Part shown: in pieces, positions 8,124 to 16,757 of the stretch
Layout of the letters: the number at the start of each line of letters is the position of its first letter
Numbering within the stretch: position 1 is the first letter of the stretch
Translations under genes and position numbers: made by a program
The notes under the pieces: model-generated
The model's input: the letters and a program-made list of their open reading frames with translations, nothing else
Database searches by the model: none
Told to the model about the DNA's origin: nothing
From: an uncultured Lachnospiraceae bacterium
Lineage (GTDB): Bacteria; Bacillota; Clostridia; Lachnospirales; Lachnospiraceae
Direction: 5' to 3'
DNA: 64,000 bases
Assembly: GCA_910587305.1 (NCBI GenBank)
Contig: CAJUKV010000013.1
Location: 1-64,000 of the forward strand

Positions 8124-8202
8124 TAAAATCTCCCCTGCATTAAACAACCTGAAAATCAGGGCGCAGACATAATTGATTAACCGGCGGAAAAATGGAGAAG
8201 CA

Positions 8203-9783
8203 TCAGGAATAAGCGATAACGCTGCTCTCGATTATGCCGTTTTGATGATAATACTTCATCAGGCAGGTGGTATCCTCTATGGGCATTTGCGCCTGCGCAA
8301 GGCAGACCACCGTGCCTCTGTAAATATTCCCCTTGACCATAATCCTGGCATCTTTTCCCCTTGCAATCAGGGCTTCCATTTCTTCGAGTATCGCTTTATT
8401 ATCCCTTATTTCATCTTTCAGAGTCTTAATCCGGCCTTCCAGATATTGCAGCTGGGTTTCCAGTCTCTGGGGAATTTTTCCCATCTTCTTCTTATGAGCC
8501 AGTTCTCTAAATTCATCTGAGACTTCCCTGAGCTCCTCCGTTAAGGACAGTTCTTTCGACTTCGCCGCAAACATCTTTTGATAAGTCTCCTTTTCGCAGC
8601 CTGCATGAACCACCGTTCTAACCTCTACCGAATTTCCTATTTCAGTAGCCTGAATGCCCAGCATTCCGTGGGTATAGCCTCCGATAATCGTACCTCTCGC
8701 GCCTGTCAAAATAATCTCGCCGTCAGCCGCTACTTTGGAATTGACAATGGTGTTTGCCTGCACATTGCCGCCGGCCATCATGAGCGTATGCTCGATAAAA
8801 TCTGCAAAGATATCGCCTTTAGCGGAGATCTTAGCTCTCTGGGCTCCCTGTATGCCCCGGCTTAGAATGATATTCCCTCCGGCAAAGATATTAGCCGCCT
8901 CAACAGTTCCCTTAATTTCAATATTTCTTCCTGCCCGAATTGTAACGCCGGACTCCACGTTGCCGGTTACTACAATATCCCCATAAAACTCAACCTTTCC
9001 TGTGATCAGGGTAAGATCTCCCTGAATCTCATGGACAGCCTGAATGTCTACTTTTCCGTTTTTTAATTCTATCTTCCCGCTTTTCTGCGCCAGATAGACG
9101 TCCGGATTATCTTCATTATATATATCCTGTCCCGTAAGCGGCGCCGCTTCTTTTACTTTCTTTGCTTTAAACGCTTTTCCCTTTACATTATAGCCGTCCT
9201 TGCCTTCTTTCGCGTGGTGATAGATTGCCACCACATCTCCTTTCTGGACATTCTGGAGGGTGCTCATAGTGGTGTAATCCACCCGCCCATCCTCTAAAAT
9301 CTTAGGCGCACGGGTCTGCTTGGGATCAAATTTATATTCATAATACCCATCGCTGCCCTCTATGGCGGGCTGTCCCTGGGCCACTATGATTTCTCGCTCA
9401 TACACCCTCTTTTTGATCATTGCCGCCATATTGGAATGATGGTATCCTGTGACAATCCCTTTCTTTTTAAGGAACGCCTCAAATTCCTCCATGGTATAGT
9501 TATCCTTCCCCTCGCCCGGAACAGTTAAATACATCCAGGCCGTCATACTATCCTGGGAAATTTTGATATAGGAACCATTTTTTTCAATGCCCAGAGGGGC
9601 CTCTTTTATGTCTTCCTCATCATCTTCTATCGTCTCAAAGCTTTCCTCCGTCTCTCTTACGGTATCAGCTGCTTTTTTTCCCTTTTCCCCTGACAAATCA
9701 TCATTTTTTTCCGCAAGAGACTCCATCTCACGGCGCAGCTCGTTTAATTCATCAAATGATAAAAATTCATGCTCATTGCCCAT
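8203..9783 (-). CDS. FapA family protein (DUF342, polymer-forming beta-helix)
   Basis: The 526-residue protein starts at MGNEHEFLSF (GGGAG upstream; the longer ORF start adds 18 unsupported residues). After an acidic, charged N-terminal 60 residues comes the DUF342 core: VTGYHHSNMAAMIKKRVYER, then EDGRVDYTTMSTLQNVQKGD, and a right-handed beta-helix rich in G-x-I-x-A (NIEIKGTVEAANIFAGGNII, GGYTHGMLGIQATEIG). The C-terminus is a coiled coil (about 420-475). Members are called flagellar assembly protein A, but many Lachnospiraceae have them without nearby flagellar genes, as here. It probably acts in the cytoplasm at the membrane; the exact job is unclear. Confidence 0.85.
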   Translation of the reverse strand: MGNEHEFLSFDELNELRREMESLAEKNDDLSGEKGKKAADTVRETEESFETIEDDEEDIKEAPLGIEKNGSYIKISQDSMTAWMYLTVPGEGKDNYTMEEFEAFLKKKGIVTGYHHSNMAAMIKKRVYEREIIVAQGQPAIEGSDGYYEYKFDPKQTRAPKILEDGRVDYTTMSTLQNVQKGDVVAIYHHAKEGKDGYNVKGKAFKAKKVKEAAPLTGQDIYNEDNPDVYLAQKSGKIELKNGKVDIQAVHEIQGDLTLITGKVEFYGDIVVTGNVESGVTIRAGRNIEIKGTVEAANIFAGGNIILSRGIQGAQRAKISAKGDIFADFIEHTLMMAGGNVQANTIVNSKVAADGEIILTGARGTIIGGYTHGMLGIQATEIGNSVEVRTVVHAGCEKETYQKMFAAKSKELSLTEELREVSDEFRELAHKKKMGKIPQRLETQLQYLEGRIKTLKDEIRDNKAILEEMEALIARGKDARIMVKGNIYRGTVVCLAQAQMPIEDTTCLMKYYHQNGIIESSVIAYS

Positions 9784-9843
9784 CTCAACCGTTCTCCCTT
9801 TTTTTCTTATTGTAGCATTGTCCTTTCCTGATGGCAAGTTATT

Positions 9844-10029
9844 CGTTATTATTCACGGCCCGAGGGCCGCTCATAGTAACATTCGGGGCGATATTTCGAG
9901 TTTTGCTGTCGCAAAGATCGCCCCTCACTCCTGTATCATTTAACATAAGGTCAGCTCGCCGGGCGTGCTGACCGTTGTTTTCTCACGGAATGCGCAGCAA
10001 GTGCGCATTCCTGGTCCATGAATAGTAAC
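9844..10029. repeat. E-family intergenic repeat
   Basis: It contains the hairpin CACGGCCCGAGGGCCGCTCA, the block GGGGCGATATTTCGAGTTTT, and GGAATGCGCAGCAAGTGCGC. An inverted copy is at 42140-42250, partial copies are at 32671-32778, 46030-46070 and 47640-47670. No coding potential is apparent. Confidence 0.75.
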
Positions 10030-10065
10030 CGGCCATTAACTTATGACATGCATATGAAAAGTGAC

Positions 10066-10094
10066 TTGACCCCTTTTCCCTGATAAAGTATGAT
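10066..10094 (+). promoter_or_regulatory. Sigma-A promoter of the DUF3048 gene
   Basis: TTGACC at 10066-10071 and TATGAT at 10089-10094 are separated by 17 bp. A strong ribosome binding site (AAGGGGG) precedes the ATG at 10126. Confidence 0.8.
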
Positions 10095-10125
10095 GTAATT
10101 AGTACAAGAGAAGGGGGTTATTCCT

Positions 10126-11196
10126 ATGAAAATGAAAAACTTATTGAAAAAAACCGTAGCCGCCGCACTTGCCGCGGGTGTATGCGTCTCGGGCATACTT
10201 TTAGTGCCTTCGCCTTCGGGAAGTAATCTCGTCCTGGCAGACGAGCAGGTGCCCAGCGTCTACACCAATGAACCGGTCTCCGCCGCTCAGGCTTCCTTAC
10301 GTCCCATTGCCGTTATGATGCCTACGGACAAAAAAGCGCAGCCCTCCTACGGAATCGGCAATGCCAAGGTTCTCTATGAAGTTATGGAGGAAGGGGACAT
10401 GTCCCGTCAAATGGCAATCATTGACGACTGGCAAGGCCTTAGCCAAATTGGAAACATCAGAAGCTGCAGGGATTACTATATTTCCCTTGCTACGGAGTGG
10501 GATCCGATTCTGGTTCATTTTGGCGGCGTTGTTTACATGAAAGACCGCATCAGCGCTCCTGACATCAACAATCTCTCCGGTATCAGCGAATATGGCGTTG
10601 GCGGCGATAAGCCCGGTGCAGGCGCCTTTTTCCGTACCTCTAACAGGAAAGCGCCTCACAATACCTACACAAGCGGCGAAGGCATTACAAACGCCTGCAA
10701 CTCCCTTGGGTATTCCCTGTCTCTGCGGCCGGAGCATTATAATGCTTCCCATTTCACTTTTGCCCAGGGCGTCAATACTTTAGAGCAGTACGGTAATGCG
10801 CTTCCCGGCAATGTAGTGGATTTATCCAATATTTTTCCTTATACCAAAAGCTCTTTTACCTATAACCCGCAGACCGGCCTTTACCAGAAAAATATCCATG
10901 GCAAAGCCCATACCGACGGTCTTACCGGTCAGCAGCTTACTTTTTCCAATATCATTGTCCAAAACACCAAGTGGTCTAAACGGGATGCAAAAGGCTATCT
11001 GGCTTTTCAGACCATTGATTCTTCCAGTGACGGATATTACTTTACCCAAGGCAGGGGAATTCACATCACATGGAAAAAAGCCTCCGATTACTCTCCTACC
11101 AAATACTATGATGACAATGGAAATGAAATTCAAATAAATACCGGAAAAACCTATATTGGAATTGCACAGGAAGGCCGCAGCCCCCTGTATTCTTAA
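10126..11196 (+). CDS. Secreted DUF3048 domain protein (YerB-like)
   Basis: The 356-residue protein begins with a signal peptide (MKMKNLLKKTVAAALAAGVC and onwards to about residue 38). The mature part matches DUF3048: RPIAVMMPTDKKAQPSYGIG, GNIRSCRDYYISLATEWDPI with the loosely conserved HFGG motif after it, and IDSSSDGYYFTQGRGIHITW near the end. Bacillus YerB is a lipoprotein of this family, but no lipobox cysteine is obvious here (Cys20 has no LAGC context). The role of DUF3048 is not established; cell-wall binding has been suggested. The gene is monocistronic with its own promoter. Confidence 0.85.
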   Translation: MKMKNLLKKTVAAALAAGVCVSGILLVPSPSGSNLVLADEQVPSVYTNEPVSAAQASLRPIAVMMPTDKKAQPSYGIGNAKVLYEVMEEGDMSRQMAIIDDWQGLSQIGNIRSCRDYYISLATEWDPILVHFGGVVYMKDRISAPDINNLSGISEYGVGGDKPGAGAFFRTSNRKAPHNTYTSGEGITNACNSLGYSLSLRPEHYNASHFTFAQGVNTLEQYGNALPGNVVDLSNIFPYTKSSFTYNPQTGLYQKNIHGKAHTDGLTGQQLTFSNIIVQNTKWSKRDAKGYLAFQTIDSSSDGYYFTQGRGIHITWKKASDYSPTKYYDDNGNEIQINTGKTYIGIAQEGRSPLYS

Positions 11197-11310
11197 CAGA
11201 TAGAAAGAAAAATCAGGAAACCGGGAAAAAGCCCGCGCTTCCGATTCCGAAAACAGGCGGCCGGAGCGCGAAAGTCAAATACCCCGCAGTAAGCTGATAG
11301 GGTATCAAAC

Positions 11311-11454
11311 TTCCCGCCATGCCGCTTTGCGGCACAAACAATAAATGAATTATTTCAGAAGAATCGCCCAAGGCGATTCTTCAAGAGATGACTTAGATTT
11401 TCTTAGGCGGCGTTTTCTGACGCCTTAGAAAATCTTCATCTCTTCTTCACACTT
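11311..11454. repeat. D-family intergenic repeat, full copy
   Basis: This 144-bp element holds three nested hairpins: TGCCGCTTTGCGGCA, AGAATCGCCCAAGGCGATTCT (21 nt, perfect arms of nine) and a long one around CTTAGGCGGCGT/ACGCCTTAG. A copy of the same length and nearly the same sequence is at 49031-49174. The 311-bp gap 11197-11507 holds nothing else that I can recognise. Confidence 0.85.
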
Positions 11455-11507
11455 GTAACGCTGCACGGCAGCGGAGCAAAAGACCCTCGCGGGAATAGAT
11501 CCTTTCG

Positions 11508-11936
11508 TCAGTCTGAAAACAATTCTCCCTCAATCCCGGTCACATCGCCTACAGGTATCTGTGTGCCATCCTGCAGCTTCAACATCCCTTCGTATACATC
11601 TATCTTTTTTACACGGCCTATGGCCGTAACGTATGCGCCGCCCTTCTTCCGCTCATCCGGCTGAAAATAGGTGATTTTAACCTCCGGACTCTGTCCCTTC
11701 CTGTCCATCAATATCCGGAGTTTTTCATTCAAAACCAGCTTTTCATCCTCTCCTAACTCCACCCGCTCCTGTGTCAGGCGGCCCGTCTCCTTTATGGCGT
11801 CCTCATAGCCGGTCAGCGCGGCAAAGGGAGAGAACTGCGCAGCGCGCTCTTCTACGGGCATAGGGGGGTGGCGTTTTGAAACATGACGGGGGAGATTTAA
11901 CATATCCGCATAATCAAAATTGTTCTTATTCATCAT
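11508..11936 (-). CDS. YolD-like protein
   Basis: The 142-residue protein has the YolD-like signature: MPVEERAAQFSPFAALTGYE near the N-terminus, then KKIDVYEGMLKLQDGTQIPV near the C-terminus. YolD-like proteins are usually encoded next to error-prone Y-family polymerases in Firmicutes, as here, where its ATG overlaps the TGA of the polymerase gene by 4 bp (11933-11936). It is therefore the second gene of the pair and probably a partner or regulator of the polymerase. Met1 and Met2 are both possible starts. Confidence 0.85.
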   Translation of the reverse strand: MMNKNNFDYADMLNLPRHVSKRHPPMPVEERAAQFSPFAALTGYEDAIKETGRLTQERVELGEDEKLVLNEKLRILMDRKGQSPEVKITYFQPDERKKGGAYVTAIGRVKKIDVYEGMLKLQDGTQIPVGDVTGIEGELFSD

Positions 11937-13462
11937 GCCTTATGCCCTCCAATCTGCCTGTTCCGCTCAATTGTCATGGCTCCCTCCTCAAGATTCATTC
12001 CCTTAAGGACTGCGTTTTTCCCAAATTTTTTCTTGATATCCAGCATGGCCTTCTGCAGACTTTTTTCACGCTCTGCCTCCGCTTCTTCTTCCTTTCTGCG
12101 CCTTTCCAGGGCCTCATAATCCGTAAAAAGCTCCATCTGCTCGAAGGTTTCCTTCTCCCCATCCCGGCTCTTATCAATCACATGATTGGCCGTCACATAT
12201 ACCCGTCTGATGAGCAGATTTTTATCCACAATCCGCTCATACAGCCCCGTAACGGCTTCTAAAATTAACCTGGTGGAGGACGTCTGCTTTTCAAGGTTTA
12301 TGGTTCCATGGGCGTGCTTTGGAACCCTCCGTCCATAATGGTCTGTGGTAACAGGCCCCTTGTAGCGTTTCCTGATTTCCGGGTCTTCCAAATTCTCTCT
12401 GTCATACCCAATTGTGAGCACCATCTGGTCTGTGGTCAATCCCTTTTCAACCAAATCAAGTACCAGAAGATCCGTCATCTCCCTCACTATCAGCCTTGCC
12501 TTTTCAAAGTCGTAGGGACGCTGCAACACCTGGCCGGAACCCATGCTGCTTTTGTCCGGCTTATACCCCTTCACATCTGCAATGGTACACGGCTCCCAGC
12601 CCCATGCATGATCGATCAACAGCTCCGCGTTGATGCCAAACATCTTATACAAAAGCTCCTCATTGTAATAATCCGTATCCTTCCCCATAGAGCATCTTGC
12701 AATATCCCCCATGGTAAAAAGACCATTTTCCTCCAATTTCCTTGCATATCCTCTTCCCACTCGCCAAAAATCTGTAAGCGGACGATGCGTCCATAAATAT
12801 CTCCGGTAATCTGTCTCATCAAGGGCTGCAATTCTCACCCCATCCTCATCCGGCGCTACCTTCTTGGCCATAATATCCATGGCAACCTTGCACAGATATA
12901 AATTTGTGCCAATTCCCGCCGTGGCGGTGATCCCTGTCTTTTGCAAAATTTCCCATATCATTTTCTTCGCCAGATCCTTGGGGGAAAGCCGGTAAGTGTC
13001 CAGATAAGACGTAACATCCATAAATACCTCGTCTATGGAATAGACATGGATATCCTCCGGTGCAATATACTGTAGATAAATATGATAAATTTTCGTACTG
13101 TATTCCATATAAAGGGCCATCCGGGGCGGCGCTGCCACATAAGAAGCCGAAAGCTCCGGATAAGAGCGCAGCTCTTTGTCGTCATAGGAAGAACCTCTGA
13201 AAGAATGCCCCGGCGCATCCATCTTACGTTTGGCATTTACCTCCTTTACCTTTTGTACCACCTCAAAAAGCCTTGCCCTTCCCGAGATGCCATAAGCTTT
13301 CAGGGAAGGAGACACGGCAAGACAAATGGTTTTTTCCGTGCGGCTTACATCCGCCACCACCAAATGGGTGGTCAACGGATCAAGGCCGCGCTCCGCGCAT
13401 TCGACGGATGCGTAAAATGATTTCAGATCTATTGCAATATAAACACGGTTTTCCTTCTCCAT
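11933..13462 (-). CDS. Y-family (UmuC/DinB-like) DNA polymerase
   Basis: The 509-residue protein starts MEKENRVYIAIDLKSFYASV. Catalytic carboxylates are seen in AIDLKSFYASVECAERG and in VYSIDEVFMDV. The little-finger region is preceded by an HhH-like segment (LTDFWRVGRGYARKLEENGL). It performs translesion synthesis and is probably induced in the SOS response. I place the start at 13462: the longer ORF runs into the 74-bp B repeat, and that repeat supplies GGGGG 7 nt before this ATG. Closer to Bacillus YqjW/UvrX than to DinB by the YolD link and the long C-terminus. Confidence 0.88.
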   Translation of the reverse strand: MEKENRVYIAIDLKSFYASVECAERGLDPLTTHLVVADVSRTEKTICLAVSPSLKAYGISGRARLFEVVQKVKEVNAKRKMDAPGHSFRGSSYDDKELRSYPELSASYVAAPPRMALYMEYSTKIYHIYLQYIAPEDIHVYSIDEVFMDVTSYLDTYRLSPKDLAKKMIWEILQKTGITATAGIGTNLYLCKVAMDIMAKKVAPDEDGVRIAALDETDYRRYLWTHRPLTDFWRVGRGYARKLEENGLFTMGDIARCSMGKDTDYYNEELLYKMFGINAELLIDHAWGWEPCTIADVKGYKPDKSSMGSGQVLQRPYDFEKARLIVREMTDLLVLDLVEKGLTTDQMVLTIGYDRENLEDPEIRKRYKGPVTTDHYGRRVPKHAHGTINLEKQTSSTRLILEAVTGLYERIVDKNLLIRRVYVTANHVIDKSRDGEKETFEQMELFTDYEALERRRKEEEAEAEREKSLQKAMLDIKKKFGKNAVLKGMNLEEGAMTIERNRQIGGHKA

Positions 13463-13466
13463 TTTT

Positions 13467-13614
13467 ATACCCCCGCATACCGCAAGCTGTGCTTGCGGTA
13501 CTGCCACCAATAAAGAGTTTGGAAGTTTACTTCCAAACTTATACCCCCGCATACCGCAAGCTGTGCTTGCGGTACTGCCACCGATAAAGAGTTTGGAAGT
13601 TTACTTCCAAACTT
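13467..13614. repeat. B-family repeat, two tandem 74-bp copies
   Basis: The units 13467-13540 and 13541-13614 are almost identical, and a degenerate third begins at 13615. Each holds two palindromes, CCGCAAGC...GCTTGCGG and TTTGGAAGT...ACTTCCAAA. The edge next to the polymerase gene provides its Shine-Dalgarno sequence. Another copy is at 49173-49250. Confidence 0.85.
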
Positions 13615-13754
13615 ATACCCCTTGCATACCCTGCCGGACTTAGAAATGATTTTGCCGTCCTTTTTGGGTATTATACCAGAACTTACGTTCTGTTTCAACA
13701 TGATAATATGATTTAGGGCTTGGCATTTAATAGCAAATAGGATTATAATAGTTT

Positions 13755-13985
13755 CATTCTTCCCGGCATGTCGGGAAAGTTGAGCAAATTGCTTGACAGC
13801 AATTTATCCAACCAAGAATTTGTGCCGGGGCGTCGCAAATTCCATGATGGCAGGAACTGATGCAAAATAGCAGATTCATACAATATATGGCGTCCATCCC
13901 CCAAAGGGTTGGATGCATATCGTAAAACTGCTGTGTTTTGCAGCGTCTCCGCCTCCTTAGAGTAAAACGCTTCGGAATGGAGGAA
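13755..13985. repeat. Compound C- and F-family repeats before the lipoprotein gene
   Basis: Bases about 13755-13850 hold a C-type block (CAAATTGCTTGACAGCAATT and CAAGAATTTGTGCC) whose inverse is near 60800-60910. Bases 13853-13950 hold an F-type hairpin (GCAAAATAGCAGATTCATAC paired with CTGCTGTGTTTTGC). The end, ACGCTTCGGAATGGAGG, carries the ribosome binding site of the gene at 13989. The 525-bp stretch 13463-13988 is entirely repeats plus a short AT-rich segment. Confidence 0.7.
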
Positions 13986-13988
13986 AAG

Positions 13989-15041
13989 ATGAGAAAAAGA
14001 AACTTGACAAAAGCCGCTATATTGCTGCTCACACTGGTTTTTCTTGCAGGCTGCGGCAACAAGGCAAAAAGCGAATGGCAAAAGTCCAAATCGGAAAGTC
14101 CTGACACACAGGAGGTCGCAGAACCGGATGCGGCAGATGAGCCCGATGAGGAAACGGCTGCCGGTGAGGAAGAAATACCTCCTGAGCAGATGGAGCTGAT
14201 TAAGTACAATTATTATGTGGGACTGAATAATCAGCTGATAGAAATTTTAGATTCTATTGATTACTATTATCAGGTGGTAGAGGATGCGGAGGAATTTTCA
14301 CTTGTGCCGGATACGGGGCTTACCTATGGCTATCGGGTCTATGGCAACAATACGGACACTCTGGAAGACTGTCTGCTTCTTGCGGATATGGAACCCAGTT
14401 ATGGGGAGATGGATACTCTGGTAAAAGACATGGCGGAACCTCTTGGCGCTCTGATGCAGACCTTTTTAGATATCAGCGGCAGCAATGATTATGCGGACAA
14501 CCAATATCAGAAGGCAAAAGAATACCATGCTGTCATACGGGCAAATGCAGATGCCGTGGTAGAGCTTGGCTATCCTTTTATGGATGCCATTGAAGAAATG
14601 GGAAATGCCAAAACCGCAGAGGAAGAAGCGCGGATGAAGGAAGAAGGTAAGCTGATCATTTACAATGCCAGCAGGGCTATTTCCATCGGAAAAGAGGTAC
14701 TGGACGTGGTCTACGATCAGGGGGTTAGCGACGAAAATCTGACGGAGCTGGATTTGACCCAAATCCGGACTTTGCATGATGAGCTGGTAGAGGTGGTTGC
14801 AGCCTTTGATGCGGCTACGGCAGACAACGACCAGTTAGTGAAAGAGTCATTGTCCAATTCCCGTCCCTTCGACGGACTTTATGACGGACTCATTGATGCA
14901 CTGGAGTGGATGATGAAGCAGGCAGAGAGCGGCGTCCTTCCGGATATGAGCGGTTCCGGCGCGCCCCTTGGATCATTGGCACATTTTTCCGAAGTTCTTG
15001 GACAATGTATTGATCGGTATAATTCTGTGTTTGTGGAGTAA
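13989..15041 (+). CDS. DUF3829 lipoprotein
   Basis: The 350-residue protein begins MRKRNLTKAAILLLTLVFLA followed by GCG, a clear lipobox (LAGC). An acidic linker (residues about 40-75) follows. The rest is helical, with LIKYNYYVGLNNQLIEILDS and KAKEYHAVIRANADAVVELG, resembling DUF3829 (YiiG-like) lipoproteins. It should be anchored to the outer face of the membrane; function unknown. The ATG at 13989 is chosen because GGAGG lies 5 nt upstream; two earlier in-frame starts lack this and lie in the repeat. Confidence 0.8.
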   Translation: MRKRNLTKAAILLLTLVFLAGCGNKAKSEWQKSKSESPDTQEVAEPDAADEPDEETAAGEEEIPPEQMELIKYNYYVGLNNQLIEILDSIDYYYQVVEDAEEFSLVPDTGLTYGYRVYGNNTDTLEDCLLLADMEPSYGEMDTLVKDMAEPLGALMQTFLDISGSNDYADNQYQKAKEYHAVIRANADAVVELGYPFMDAIEEMGNAKTAEEEARMKEEGKLIIYNASRAISIGKEVLDVVYDQGVSDENLTELDLTQIRTLHDELVEVVAAFDAATADNDQLVKESLSNSRPFDGLYDGLIDALEWMMKQAESGVLPDMSGSGAPLGSLAHFSEVLGQCIDRYNSVFVE

Positions 15042-15111
15042 GAAACAAATGCCGGCCTTATGATAACAACAACGGCCCGCATGGCGCTTAGCTGCCTTTG
15101 TGTAAAAAATA

Positions 15112-15161
15112 AGTGCGGCAATTTTGCCGGTTCTACGCAAATCTGGCAAAATCGCCGCACT
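15112..15161. terminator. Bidirectional terminator between convergent genes
   Basis: AGTGCGGC at 15112-15119 pairs with GCCGCACT at 15154-15161, and ATTTTGCC/GGCAAAAT extends the stem by eight. On the minus strand it is followed by TATTTTTT. It serves the GNAT gene and probably the lipoprotein gene. Confidence 0.85.
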
Positions 15162-15192
15162 GCTTTATATAGTCGGACAAAAACCATATGGC

Positions 15193-15741
15193 TTACAGCA
15201 CTATCCAAAATCGCTTCATATTTGTTCCAAGCTCTTTTGACCAAACCGTTTTTTCGTATTCACCGCCGCCGGATAATATGGTTTTTTCACTAGCAATATT
15301 ATTCTCAGCGCAGGTAATCATCACCCTGCTTAGCCCGCGCTTTTGACAGTTTAAAAGAACCTGGCGGAGCATTTCCTTCCCATAGCCTTTCTGCCTTTCA
15401 CAGGGCCTGACACAATATCCGATATGGCCTCCCCACAATCCCAAAATCGGATGGTCAATGTGATGGCGAAACTCTATGATCCCCACAATTTTATTATCCG
15501 ATTCCCTGACCCCAAGATAGGTATCCGAATCCACCAGCCCTTCGGGACAGGTTTCAGGACATTTCAGGGCTTCCACATAGGTAAGCCAGTCTTCTGCCTT
15601 CTCACAATCTCTCAGATTACCGGCTCCTCCCATATCCTCGTCCGGATTATTGGCAAGAAATTCCTGACGGTATTTCATAATATCCTCCCCATAATCCATC
15701 GAAGGCCGGATCAATTTTATTTCTTCCCTGAGCGTTTCCAT
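15193..15741 (-). CDS. GNAT family N-acetyltransferase
   Basis: The 182-residue protein has the GNAT fold signatures: KIVGIIEFRHHIDHPILGLW in the central strands, IGYCVRPCERQKGYGKEMLR with the acetyl-CoA loop (RQKGYG), and MITCAENNIASEKTILSGGG. The acceptor substrate cannot be told. Start ATG at 15739-15741 has AAAGGA upstream, which is at the border of a D-family repeat fragment. The gene appears monocistronic. Confidence 0.88.
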   Translation of the reverse strand: METLREEIKLIRPSMDYGEDIMKYRQEFLANNPDEDMGGAGNLRDCEKAEDWLTYVEALKCPETCPEGLVDSDTYLGVRESDNKIVGIIEFRHHIDHPILGLWGGHIGYCVRPCERQKGYGKEMLRQVLLNCQKRGLSRVMITCAENNIASEKTILSGGGEYEKTVWSKELGTNMKRFWIVL

Positions 15742-15753
15742 GTTTTTTTATCC

Positions 15754-15808
15754 TTTCCGACATACCGCTTTGCGGCGCAAACAGTACATGAACCATTTCA
15801 GAAAAATC
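15754..15808. repeat. D-family repeat fragment
   Basis: The hairpin core (ATACCGCTTTGCGGCGCAAA) and the following TACATGAACCATTTCAGAAA match the start of the D repeats at 11311 and 49031; the rest of the element is missing. Confidence 0.65.
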
Positions 15809-15897
15809 TTATCGTCTTTTTATCCCCTCTGCCGTTTTTCCCTCTCTCAGGCTGATTCTAATCCGCCCGAAAATCTCTTTGCGCTGGCTTTGTAAGT

Positions 15898-16584
15898 CTA
15901 ATTGGATGAACCACTTGACGGCATAAACGGAATAATCCTCTTTGCAAGCTCTGACGCGCTCATGGTCTGGAGCCATACTTTGCCCGGGCCTGTAAGAGTA
16001 GACAGGAAAAGACCTTCCCCGCCAAATAATATATTGGCAAAACCTTTTACCATCTCGGAGGAATACTGTACGCTTGCCTCAAAAAATGCAATATTACCGG
16101 TATCCACCTTAAGCTTTTCCCCAGGCGCCAATTCCTTTTCCACAATTGTCCCGTCAAGCTCTAAAAAGGCAAGTCCCTGCCCTGTGTACTTTTGAAGCAC
16201 AAACCCTTCGCCTCCAAACAATCCGCTTTTTACCCCTGTTACATAAGCGCTTAAAGTTACCCCCGGGGTTGCGCAAAGGAAAGAATTCTTTTGTGCAATA
16301 TATTCTTTTCCGTATCCCAGCTCAATCAGCTTGATTTCCCCGGGAAAACTGGACGCCAACGTAATCTCCGCCCCTGGACGCTCTGCGGTATAGGTTGCCA
16401 TGAAAAGACTTTCCCCGGCAAACATTCTGCCAATTCCCTTAAAGAAACCGCCTTTCATATTGGTTTCCATGGAAATGCCGTCTGTCATCCATGTCATACC
16501 GCCTGACTGGGTATAAATGTTTTCTCCCTGCTCCATTGTAATTGTAACCGCCGGCATTGGACTGCCAAATACTTTATAACGCAT
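15898..16584 (-). CDS. TIGR00266 / AIM24 family protein
   Basis: The 228-residue protein has the repeated beta-rich pattern of this family: GGMTWMTDGISMETNMKGGF near the N-terminus, FPGEIKLIELGYGKEYIAQK in the middle and GGEGLFLSTLTGPGKVWLQT near the C-terminus. The family is widespread and of unknown function; the yeast namesake is mitochondrial. I use the ATG at 16584 and not the preceding GTG, because GGAGG sits 7 nt before it. No membrane segment. Confidence 0.88.
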   Translation of the reverse strand: MRYKVFGSPMPAVTITMEQGENIYTQSGGMTWMTDGISMETNMKGGFFKGIGRMFAGESLFMATYTAERPGAEITLASSFPGEIKLIELGYGKEYIAQKNSFLCATPGVTLSAYVTGVKSGLFGGEGFVLQKYTGQGLAFLELDGTIVEKELAPGEKLKVDTGNIAFFEASVQYSSEMVKGFANILFGGEGLFLSTLTGPGKVWLQTMSASELAKRIIPFMPSSGSSN

Positions 16585-16757
16585 CACTTCTCCTCCTCGC
16601 TGTCTTTCCTTGCGCCCTTATGTGTCGCCACTTTTAATTGCTTATCCGTGCTGTTTGCATAATCTCCTTGAGATATTCGTTTAACAAGTATTAAGTTAGA
16701 CCTATTATATTATAGTATAAATGCGTAATTTATGCCATTATAATTATACTTGCCAAA

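Noticed and set aside
13463..13701. N-terminal extension of the Y-polymerase and a 78-codon ORF in the leader
   Set aside because: Both are translations of the 74-bp B repeats; the family start is at 13462.
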